From: Ruminococcus sp.
GTDB taxonomy: Bacteria; Bacillota; Clostridia; Oscillospirales; Ruminococcaceae
Assembly: GCA_017620025.1 (NCBI GenBank)
Contig: JAFZRF010000028.1
Span: forward strand, 1 to 45,655
DNA length: 45,655 nt
Direction: 5' to 3'
Part shown: in pieces, positions 39,307-45,655 of the stretch
Position numbering within the stretch: position 1 is the first letter of the stretch
How the letters are laid out: each line of letters starts with the position of its first letter
The notes under the pieces: model-generated
The model's database searches: none
What the model saw: the letters and a program-made list of their open reading frames with translations, nothing else
Told to the model about the DNA's origin: nothing
Translations under genes and position numbers: made by a program

Positions 39307-40596
39307 ATGAAACTTAAAAAAGGACGTGCCGCAGCAGCTATCGCTGTTCTGGCTGTGCTGATAGTATCCGGTGTGAGCTGTGCTTCAAAGGTGATAGGCA
39401 ACACGAATGACAGCTCCGGAAACGAAGACGGCGCAGGTGCGCCTGCTGCAACTGAGGCAGCAGAACCGACAGAAGCCCCGACCGAAGAGCCGACGACACT
39501 GCCGGTGCCGGAGGACAAGCGCGTACACGTCGACGCTGTGGGCGATGACCTGATCCACTATTCGGTATACAAGAACGCCGAGGAGCTTGCAGGCCCCGGT
39601 GAGAATTTTAATTTCAAGCCGATGTATGAGAACGTGAAGTATCTCATTGAGGCAGCAGATGTTGCAGTGATCAATCAGGAGACGATAATCTCCGAGAGCA
39701 ACGAGATCCGCGGCGCAAACGGCGGTGCTCTCCTGTTCAACTCTCCGCCGGAGGTGGCTGATGCAGTCATCGATCTCGGATTTGATGTATTCACGATGGC
39801 CAACAACCATCTTCTTGATTTCGGCCCGGAGGCACTTGAGGAGTCGATAAACTTCTGGAACCGCAAGGCTCAGCAGTACGACCTGACAGTCCTCGGAGCA
39901 TACCTCAACGAGGAGGATGCCAACCGCATCCGTGTCCGTGAGGTAAACGGCGTGAAGATCGCCTTCCTTGCATACGCAGAGCATATCAACGGCTTCGAGA
40001 TCCCTGATTATTCATCCCTCAGAGTTGTAATGAACTACGAGGAGGACGTCATCGAGCGTCAGATCAAGGAAGCAAGAGAGCTTGCAGATGTAGTCATCGT
40101 TGCCGCACACTGGGGCGGCGAGGATACATTTGAGGTATCCGATGACCGTATCGAGCTTGCGAACAAGATGATCAACTGGGGCGCCGATGTGATACTCGGC
40201 GGACATACCCACACTCCCCAGACTATGGAGTGGATAACCCGTGATGACGGCACGAAGGGATTCGTGTTCTACTCCCTGGGCAACTTCATATGTGCTCAGA
40301 CAGACAATTTCAACCTTGTAGGCGAGATGGCTGATTTCGACCTCGTTGTCAACGGCGAGACCGGAGAGGTCACGATAGAGGATGTAGGCGTTATTCCTAC
40401 CATAGTTCACTATGATGATGGTAATTTCTCTAACCTCCGCATCTACCCCTACAGTATGTATACACCGGAACTTGCGGCGAGTCACGGCATCCCCTATGCG
40501 ATACCCCAGGGTACCTATACGAGCTTCAACTGGGACATCCTCAACGGCATCATAGACGAAGCCATTCCTAAGGAATTTCAGAAACTCGATAAATAA
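39307..40596 (+). CDS. CapA-family lipoprotein (metallophosphatase fold)
   Basis: This 429-residue protein has a lipoprotein signal (VSGVSC, Cys at about residue 25), then a Thr/Pro/Glu-rich linker (~35-75) and a CapA/PgsA-type domain. Motifs of the metallophosphatase-like fold are AVGDDLIH, NQETI, ANNHLLDFG, AHWGGE, LGGHTHTPQ and YSLGNF. CapA proteins take part in poly-gamma-glutamate capsule synthesis or export. No capB/capC genes are nearby, so it may act alone on another wall polymer or as a surface phosphatase. The ATG at 39307 has AGAGGAG upstream. No clear terminator follows. Confidence 0.88.
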   Translation: MKLKKGRAAAAIAVLAVLIVSGVSCASKVIGNTNDSSGNEDGAGAPAATEAAEPTEAPTEEPTTLPVPEDKRVHVDAVGDDLIHYSVYKNAEELAGPGENFNFKPMYENVKYLIEAADVAVINQETIISESNEIRGANGGALLFNSPPEVADAVIDLGFDVFTMANNHLLDFGPEALEESINFWNRKAQQYDLTVLGAYLNEEDANRIRVREVNGVKIAFLAYAEHINGFEIPDYSSLRVVMNYEEDVIERQIKEARELADVVIVAAHWGGEDTFEVSDDRIELANKMINWGADVILGGHTHTPQTMEWITRDDGTKGFVFYSLGNFICAQTDNFNLVGEMADFDLVVNGETGEVTIEDVGVIPTIVHYDDGNFSNLRIYPYSMYTPELAASHGIPYAIPQGTYTSFNWDILNGIIDEAIPKEFQKLDK

Positions 40597-40724
40597 AGAA
40601 ACTAATTCAAAAACTATTAGAAATAGCATTCTGAGCTGTTAATTGACACAAAATTCTCATTGTGCAAAGCGTTCAAAAACACAGGGTATTGTTTAGATAA
40701 AGTTCCAAAAACGATATAAACCTA

Positions 40725-40753
40725 TTTACTTTTTTTGAGTCCTGTTATATAAT
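40725..40753 (+). promoter_or_regulatory. Promoter of the scaffoldin cluster
   Basis: TTTACT (40725-40730), 17-bp spacer, TATAAT (40748-40753). Start expected near 40760, ~250 nt upstream of the scaC ATG. No terminator is visible between scaC, scaA and scaB, so this may serve all three. Confidence 0.7.
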
Positions 40754-40759
40754 AAAATC

Positions 40760-40998
40760 GTGAATAAATATAGAAGATGGGAATAGTATCTGATCACGGC
40801 AGTGTGAATCAGTCCTGAGAATGACTGCTGCCGGGACGAGTCCGGATACAACTCCTGACGGTCCTATACTCACGGTTTTGTTCACTGCGGTCACTCAGAC
40901 CCCGCCGCTTGTCCGAATCGGACCCGGATTAGCGGCTAAAATCACGATATAATAAAAGGGGCACCTGTTCCTTTGTTATATATAATCAATGAAGAAGG
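40760..40998 (+). promoter_or_regulatory. Structured 5' leader of scaC
   Basis: The untranslated leader has several stems: GGCAG/CTGCC (40798-40802/~40828-40832) with inner AGTC/GACT; a CCGG/CCGG stem near 40831-40845; GGTC/GACC in the middle with GCGG/CCGC around it (about 40886-40907); and CCGCT/AGCGG enclosing GTCCGAATCGGAC (about 40905-40935). An AGGGG/CCTTT stem lies close to the ribosome site AAGGAGG. I recognise no riboswitch consensus. The 412-bp gap 40597-41008 otherwise holds only the promoter and AT-rich DNA. Confidence 0.5.
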
Positions 40999-41008
40999 AG
41001 GAAAAAAC

Positions 41009-41812
41009 ATGAAGACAAAAAAGATGATCATCGGAGCTATGGCTGCAACGATGCTTTCACTCTCAGTCTGCTCTTATGTACCGGCTGTAGCTGCTGACGA
41101 CACAGTGCAGATAACCGTCAGCAAAGAGTCAGCAAAGGTAGGAGGGGCTTTTGAAGTGAAAGTTTCCGTGGCCGACATTCCGGCTAATGGTATTCAGTGT
41201 CTTAACTTCGCTCTGGAGTATGACAGCAATGTGATTACCATTGACTCCGTAACAGCTGGAGCTGCAACAAAGACAGGAGCAGAGGGCGCAGATACCTCAT
41301 CATCAATGCTCCCTACTTTCAACAGCTTTAGTGAAGGAGAGGGCGTAGTCGCCGTAATGTGGTCAACAGCAAGCGATGCGTCTTATTGGCTGAAGAACGA
41401 TGGCGAGTTCGTTGTCGTTTCCGGTAAGGTCAACTCAGGTGCTAAGGACGGCGATGTTGCAAACATCAAGGTCGTTCCTACAAAGCGTGATACCTACACA
41501 GGTTCAGGCGTTGCAAACAAGGCTATCGACTGCGGTTATACCAAGGGCGATGAAGTTGTAAAGTACACTGTAAAGACCACTGACGGAAGCGTAACAGTTG
41601 GAGATAACGTGACAGCAGGCCTTAAGGGCGATGCTAACTGCGACGAAAAGGTAAATGTTGCAGATGCAGTTGCAGTACTCCAGTACATTGCTAACCAGAC
41701 CAAGTACCCGCTCACAGAAACAGGTAAGCTTAATGCTGACTGCGACGGAACAGCTGGTATCACTGGCGGCGACGCTACCATGATTCAGAAGATTGACGCT
41801 GGTATTGCATAA
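41009..41812 (+). CDS. scaC: ScaC-like adaptor scaffoldin (cohesin plus dockerin)
   Basis: This is a 267-residue secreted protein. Residues 1-29 are a signal peptide (cut near AVAADD). Residues ~31-195 are a cohesin: IPANGIQCLNFALEYDSNVI is the typical early strand pair and a GKVNSGAKDGDVANIKV end is present. Residues ~204-267 are a dockerin with loops DANCDEKVNVAD and DCDGTAGITGGD. One cohesin plus one dockerin, first in the cluster, is the layout of ScaC in Ruminococcus flavefaciens, which plugs into ScaA and changes the set of enzymes bound. Start at the ATG at 41009 after AAGGAGGA; codons upstream have no site. Confidence 0.85.
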   Translation: MKTKKMIIGAMAATMLSLSVCSYVPAVAADDTVQITVSKESAKVGGAFEVKVSVADIPANGIQCLNFALEYDSNVITIDSVTAGAATKTGAEGADTSSSMLPTFNSFSEGEGVVAVMWSTASDASYWLKNDGEFVVVSGKVNSGAKDGDVANIKVVPTKRDTYTGSGVANKAIDCGYTKGDEVVKYTVKTTDGSVTVGDNVTAGLKGDANCDEKVNVADAVAVLQYIANQTKYPLTETGKLNADCDGTAGITGGDATMIQKIDAGIA

Positions 41813-41910
41813 GTTACTCTGAGATTATCTGATTTGTCCCCCTTACAAAGGAATACAAACCCAAATAAGCAAAAATAATAGGTTAAGCCTAAAGAAAGGA
41901 ATTATTACAA

Positions 41911-44163
41911 ATGAAGAAACTGATTTCTGCAGCTACATCGCTTGCGATGGCTGCATCAATGGCAAGTGCAGTTGTTCCTTTTGCTACAGGTGCGGCTGCC
42001 CTCAAGACACTCGAGATTAAGATGTTCAACGGCGCAAGCGCTACTATTTCAGCTGATGCTATTGCTGCCGATGACGTTAAGGTTCCGATTGGAATTTATC
42101 TCAAGGAAGCTACTCCTACATCTGATTCTATTTCAGCTCAGATCACAGTTAAGTCATCTAACGGTGATGCTAAGGCTGTAGAGTTCGAGGCAATTAGCCC
42201 CGGTCAGGCAAAGTACTTCTCCGAGCCTACACCTTTCACCGGTGCAGACGGTGCTACTTATAATATTACACAGGCTCCCGGATTTGCCGGACTGCTCAAG
42301 ACTGGTTCAACCAGAGACCTTTATACATCTGTCGGCACAGGTATCTACAATGCTGACGCAAGCTACGCAAAGGGCGGCACAGATACTGCTTATGCTTCTC
42401 TTGCATGGGTTGCTCCCGATGACGGATATGCATGGGCAGGTACATCATCTGATGCACTTCCTCTCATGATCGTTGAAGTTAAATTCCCCAAGGGAACAAA
42501 GGCAGGCGATTACGAGATCCAGTTCCTCGACTACGAGAGCGATGACAAGAACGCAGACATCATGTCTTGTATGATCGAGTCAAGCGACGTTGAGGGAAGA
42601 AAGATGACCACAAAGAATGGTAATCTTGCTCTCGGCGATCCGCTCAAGATCACAGTTGGCAACGGCGGTTCTTCTGAGCCGGCAACAGAGCCTCCTGTAA
42701 CTCAGCCCCCTGTAACTCAGCCTCCTGTAACTGAGCCTCCTGTAACTCAGCCCCCTGCTACACAGGGCAATCCCGGACAGAGCTTAACACAGCCCGGCAC
42801 AAAGTCTCAGGCTGGTGCAGCTACATGGGAGAAGGGCGATTCACTTGATACATTCATCGTTAAGTCCGGTGAAGTTGAGGTTGAGGCTGGTAAGACAGCT
42901 ACAATCAATGTAATGGTTGAGTCCGGCGGTATCGACGTTGCTCAGCTCGTTGCAAGACTCAATGACAGAGATCTTCCTACAGGCTTCACAGTAACAGGTA
43001 TCGGCGACGGTATCTCTGAGGCTTGCGGTGACAGAGCTCCTGAGAAGCAGGGCGAGTTCTACTACATCAACAACCTCAAGACTGACGGTTCAGCTCAGCC
43101 TGTTGATGATGATTGCTTCGTAATCCAGTATGATGTTAAGGTTGACAATACAGTTCCTACCGGTGAGTACGAGTTCGCACTCTCAAGATTCACAGTAGCT
43201 ACAGACAGCAAGAATGCTTTCGAGGCTAAGATCCTTCCCGGTAAGATCAAGGTTACAAACCCGAATCCTGAAGTAACACCTATAGAAACAACAACAGTGA
43301 AGGTAACTGAGCCTCCGGTTCAGACTGAGACAACTCCTGTAGGTACAAAGGATCAGTCCGGTGCAGCTACATGGGAGAAGGGCGATACACTTGATAACTT
43401 CATCGTTCACTCTGGTGAGGGCAAGGTAGACGCTGGTAAGAAAGTTGTAATCAACGTAATGGTTGAGTCCGGCGGAATCGACGTTGCTCAGCTCGTTACA
43501 AGACTTAACGACAGAGACCTCCCCAACGGCTTCAAGGTTGTTGGTATCGGCGACGGTATCTCTGAGGCTTGCGGCGACAGAGCTCCTGAGAAGCAGGGCG
43601 AGTTCTACTACATCAACAACCTCAAGACTGACGGTTCAGCTCAGCCTGTTGATGATGAATGCTTCGTAATCCAGTACGAGATCCAGGTTGATGCTTCAGT
43701 TGCTCCTGGCGATTACGAGTTCGCACTCTCAAGATTCACAGTTGCTACAGACAGCAAGAATGCTTACGAGGCTAAGATCCTCCCCGGCAAGATCACTGTT
43801 AACGGCCCTGTAACAACAACAACAGAGGGCGGTCAGACAGCAGAGACTACAACTACAACACCTGTAGTTGAGCCTACAACAGCTCCTACAGAGCCCGGCA
43901 CACCTGCAACAAACCTCACACCTACATACGGTGATGTAAACTGCGACGGTAAGGTTAATATTGCTGACGTTGTTATCCTTTGCGGATGGCTCAACGATTC
44001 TTCTGCATACGATATGAAGGATCAGAACAAGCTCAACGCAGACTGCTGCGATGAGAAGGGCGGCACAGAGATCAACTCTAACGACGCTGATGCTATTCTC
44101 CAGAATATCATTGACCTCGTTCAGCTTCCCTGCAAGAGCACTGACCTTAAGTCATTCTCATAA
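41911..44163 (+). CDS. scaA: ScaA-like scaffoldin (two cohesins plus dockerin)
   Basis: This is a 750-residue secreted protein. Signal peptide ~1-30; an N-terminal beta-rich module ~31-250 that may be a divergent cohesin (DALPLMIVEVKFPKGTKAGD); a PPVTQ/PPVTE linker ~256-290; cohesin-like module ~303-450; short linker; module ~485-632; a Thr/Pro linker; dockerin ~673-745. The two modules are close copies 182 residues apart and share SEACGDRAPEKQGEFYYINN. Dockerin loop 1 is regular (DVNCDGKVNIAD), while loop 2 (DCCDEKGGTEINSND) looks stretched. In the known system ScaA binds enzymes through its cohesins and ScaB through its dockerin. GAAAGGAA lies before the ATG. Confidence 0.82.
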   Translation: MKKLISAATSLAMAASMASAVVPFATGAAALKTLEIKMFNGASATISADAIAADDVKVPIGIYLKEATPTSDSISAQITVKSSNGDAKAVEFEAISPGQAKYFSEPTPFTGADGATYNITQAPGFAGLLKTGSTRDLYTSVGTGIYNADASYAKGGTDTAYASLAWVAPDDGYAWAGTSSDALPLMIVEVKFPKGTKAGDYEIQFLDYESDDKNADIMSCMIESSDVEGRKMTTKNGNLALGDPLKITVGNGGSSEPATEPPVTQPPVTQPPVTEPPVTQPPATQGNPGQSLTQPGTKSQAGAATWEKGDSLDTFIVKSGEVEVEAGKTATINVMVESGGIDVAQLVARLNDRDLPTGFTVTGIGDGISEACGDRAPEKQGEFYYINNLKTDGSAQPVDDDCFVIQYDVKVDNTVPTGEYEFALSRFTVATDSKNAFEAKILPGKIKVTNPNPEVTPIETTTVKVTEPPVQTETTPVGTKDQSGAATWEKGDTLDNFIVHSGEGKVDAGKKVVINVMVESGGIDVAQLVTRLNDRDLPNGFKVVGIGDGISEACGDRAPEKQGEFYYINNLKTDGSAQPVDDECFVIQYEIQVDASVAPGDYEFALSRFTVATDSKNAYEAKILPGKITVNGPVTTTTEGGQTAETTTTTPVVEPTTAPTEPGTPATNLTPTYGDVNCDGKVNIADVVILCGWLNDSSAYDMKDQNKLNADCCDEKGGTEINSNDADAILQNIIDLVQLPCKSTDLKSFS
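42672..42766 (+). repeat. 15-bp repeats coding the ScaA Pro/Thr linker
   Basis: About five in-frame copies of a CCTCCTGTAACTCAG-type unit encode PPVTQ/PPVTE. It is a typical inter-module linker of scaffoldins and prone to length change by slippage. Confidence 0.8.
42817..43806 (+). repeat. Tandem duplication of a cohesin module in scaA
   Basis: The segments starting at 42817 and 43363 are direct copies 546 bp apart. The stretch from about 43005 to 43115 is nearly identical to about 43551-43661 at the DNA level, while the module edges have diverged. This indicates recent duplication or gene conversion. Confidence 0.8.
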
Positions 44164-44225
44164 GTTCTTTAATAAGGACGCAAATCCAATAAAATAGAGC
44201 ATATGCTCGGAAAGGAAATGCACAG

Positions 44226-45655
44226 ATGAAGAAACTGCTTTCGGCAGTTACATCCTTTGTGATGAGCACCTCGCTCATCACAAGTGCATTTGCCTCTTCC
44301 TTTAACGTTAGCGCTGCCGGCAGAATTTCTGCTGAGCAGCCTAATGTTAGTATGGAAGATGTAATGGATGTTTCTGCCTTATTAACAGCATCATCATACA
44401 ATGCTGGTACTGCTGTGAATGACTTCGTTGTAGACTCAGGCTCCGCATCAGGTAAGCCCGGTGATAAAGTTACTATCAACGTTAAAGTAGATTCAGGCAG
44501 CTACACAGTAGCGCAGATCGTTGCAAGACTTATCGACGAAGACCTGCCTTCAGGCTTCAAGGTTGTCGGAATCGGCGACGGTGTAAGCGAAGCAGCGAAT
44601 GATGCTCCTGCTACCAAGCAGGGAGAATTCTACTATTTCAATACACTTAAGAACGGTGAACCTATCAAACTTGATGACAGCAAGGCTGTAATGCAGTTTG
44701 AGGTTCAGATCCCGTCAAGTGCAACTCCCGGAGATTACAGTTTCTCACTTTCAAGATTTACTGTAGCTCCCGACCGTACAGGTATTATCGAGGCTAAGAT
44801 CAACCCCGGTAAGATCACAGTAACAGGTAACGGTCAGACACAGGAAACACAGGCACCTCAGACTCAGGCTCCTCAGACACAGGCGCCTCAGACTCAGGCT
44901 CCTCAGACACAGAACAACCAGTCCGGAGGCGGCGCAACCTGGGATAAGGGCGCAGCAAAGGACGATTTCGTTGTTTATACTGGTGACTGGACAGCCAAGC
45001 CCGGTGAGACAAAGACCATTAATATCATGGTTGAGTCAGGCGGAATGGATATAGCTCAGATCGTTACAAGACTTAACGACAGAGATCTTCCCTCAGGCTT
45101 CTCAGTAACAGGTATCGGCGACGGTATCTCAGAGGCTTGCGGCGACAGAGCTCCTGAAAAGCAGGGCGAGTTCTACTACATCAACAACCTTGCTACAGAC
45201 GGTTCAGCTCAGAAGATCGACGACAGCAGCTATGTTATCCAGTACGATATCAAGGTTCCGTCAACTGCTTCCGGAAAGTATGAATTCTCACTTTCCAGAT
45301 TCACAGTTGCTTCCGACGGCAAGACAGTATACGAGGCTAAGATCATCCCCGGTTCTATTACTGTTGACGGCGGTTCACAGCCTGTAACTACAGAAAAGGT
45401 TACATCGGCACAGCAGACCAATGCTCCCAACACACAGGCACAGCAGACAAATGCACAGACTCCTGCAGCTGAGTGGGACAAGGGACCTGCAAAGGACGAT
45501 TTCATCGTTTACACAGGCGACTGGACAGCTAAGCCTGGCGAGACAAAGACAATCAACATTATGGTTGAATCCAACGGTCTTGCAGTTGCTCAGCTCGTTT
45601 CAAGACTGAATGACAGAGATCTCCCCGGCGGCTTCTCAGTAACAGGTATCGGCGA
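44226..45655 (+). CDS. scaB: ScaB-like scaffoldin, 5' part (cut by window end)
   Basis: An open frame of at least 476 codons runs off the window. The ATG at 44226 follows AAAGGAA by 8 nt, 62 bp after scaA. Residues ~1-38 are a signal peptide. Cohesin-like module 1 is ~65-199, then an APQTQ repeat linker (~203-231), module 2 ~236-382, a Gln/Thr/Asn linker, and module 3 from ~414 to the edge. Modules 2 and 3 closely resemble the ScaA cohesins (LNDRDLPSGFSVTGIGDGIS). Module 1 is more divergent. In R. flavefaciens ScaB has many cohesins, with an ScaA-like group first, and an X-dockerin end that binds wall-bound ScaE. None of that end is visible here. Confidence 0.78.
   Translation, partial: MKKLLSAVTSFVMSTSLITSAFASSFNVSAAGRISAEQPNVSMEDVMDVSALLTASSYNAGTAVNDFVVDSGSASGKPGDKVTINVKVDSGSYTVAQIVARLIDEDLPSGFKVVGIGDGVSEAANDAPATKQGEFYYFNTLKNGEPIKLDDSKAVMQFEVQIPSSATPGDYSFSLSRFTVAPDRTGIIEAKINPGKITVTGNGQTQETQAPQTQAPQTQAPQTQAPQTQNNQSGGGATWDKGAAKDDFVVYTGDWTAKPGETKTINIMVESGGMDIAQIVTRLNDRDLPSGFSVTGIGDGISEACGDRAPEKQGEFYYINNLATDGSAQKIDDSSYVIQYDIKVPSTASGKYEFSLSRFTVASDGKTVYEAKIIPGSITVDGGSQPVTTEKVTSAQQTNAPNTQAQQTNAQTPAAEWDKGPAKDDFIVYTGDWTAKPGETKTINIMVESNGLAVAQLVSRLNDRDLPGGFSVTGIG
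44849..44910 (+). repeat. 15/30-bp repeats coding the ScaB APQTQ linker
   Basis: Four in-frame CCTCAGACNCAGGCN units, arranged as a nearly exact 30-bp pair, encode APQTQAPQTQ. It links cohesin modules 1 and 2. Confidence 0.8.

Noticed and set aside
40760-40998. c-di-GMP or cobalamin riboswitch in the scaC leader
   Set aside because: Conserved cores of those families could not be found; only generic stems are visible.

Overview
The window reads as chromosomal DNA of a low-GC-lineage Gram-positive anaerobe, most likely a fibrolytic gut or rumen Ruminococcus (Oscillospiraceae). The grounds are a DivIVA/SepF/YlmH division cluster, a split transketolase, dockerin-bearing proteins (one of them a serpin), and at the right edge three consecutive genes whose architecture and order match scaC-scaA-scaB of the Ruminococcus flavefaciens cellulosome cluster. 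The genus is an inference from gene content, not from a marker gene search.

Layout. 1-644: dispersed repeats, then the rpoB promoter, which is faced by an equally perfect consensus promoter on the opposite strand followed by two tandem terminators (a candidate antisense RNA). 645-8351: rpoB and rpoC, closed by a two-way terminator. 8402-10240 (-): a membrane-anchored leucine-rich-repeat protein and a DnaQ-fold exonuclease. 10546-13747 (+): two serpins, one with an N-terminal dockerin and one a lipoprotein, separated by a 13-bp tandem repeat. 13748-14095: seven perfect or near-perfect hairpins in a row, then a terminator.

14096-31050 (-): one long, tightly packed run of genes that appears to start at a perfect promoter near 31050. 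In transcription order: a 42-codon leader ORF, a CNNM/CorC-type membrane protein, a YlbF-family protein, mutS, mutL, a small acidic membrane protein, miaA, hfq (with its own internal promoter), an HlyD-like protein, a YggS-type PLP protein, sepF, ylmH, divIVA, lspA, an rluD-type pseudouridine synthase, a Cof-type HAD phosphatase, an 81-residue membrane protein and the two transketolase halves. It mixes mismatch repair, tRNA and rRNA modification, RNA chaperoning, cell division and envelope maturation.

31133-31535: a roughly 400-bp nearly complete palindrome. Its right half recurs at the very start of the window, so it is a dispersed, probably non-autonomous mobile element. 31638-32777 (+): rsmE and a small acidic membrane-anchored protein. 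32816-37272 (-): an operon of an ABC-F ATPase, a PARG-like macrodomain protein, a lipoprotein and a DUF4230-like protein. 37545-39039 (+): a GtrA-like membrane protein and a tRNA dihydrouridine synthase. 39307-40596 (+): a CapA-family lipoprotein.

40725-45655 (+): the scaffoldin cluster. A strong promoter and a roughly 240-nt structured leader precede scaC (cohesin plus dockerin), scaA (N-terminal module, two cohesins, dockerin) and the 5' part of scaB (at least three cohesins, cut by the window edge). By family knowledge, ScaA cohesins bind dockerin-bearing enzymes, ScaB gathers ScaA, and ScaC swaps the enzyme specificity. The dockerin serpin upstream could be carried on such a complex. No tRNA, rRNA, CRISPR array or transposase gene was seen.
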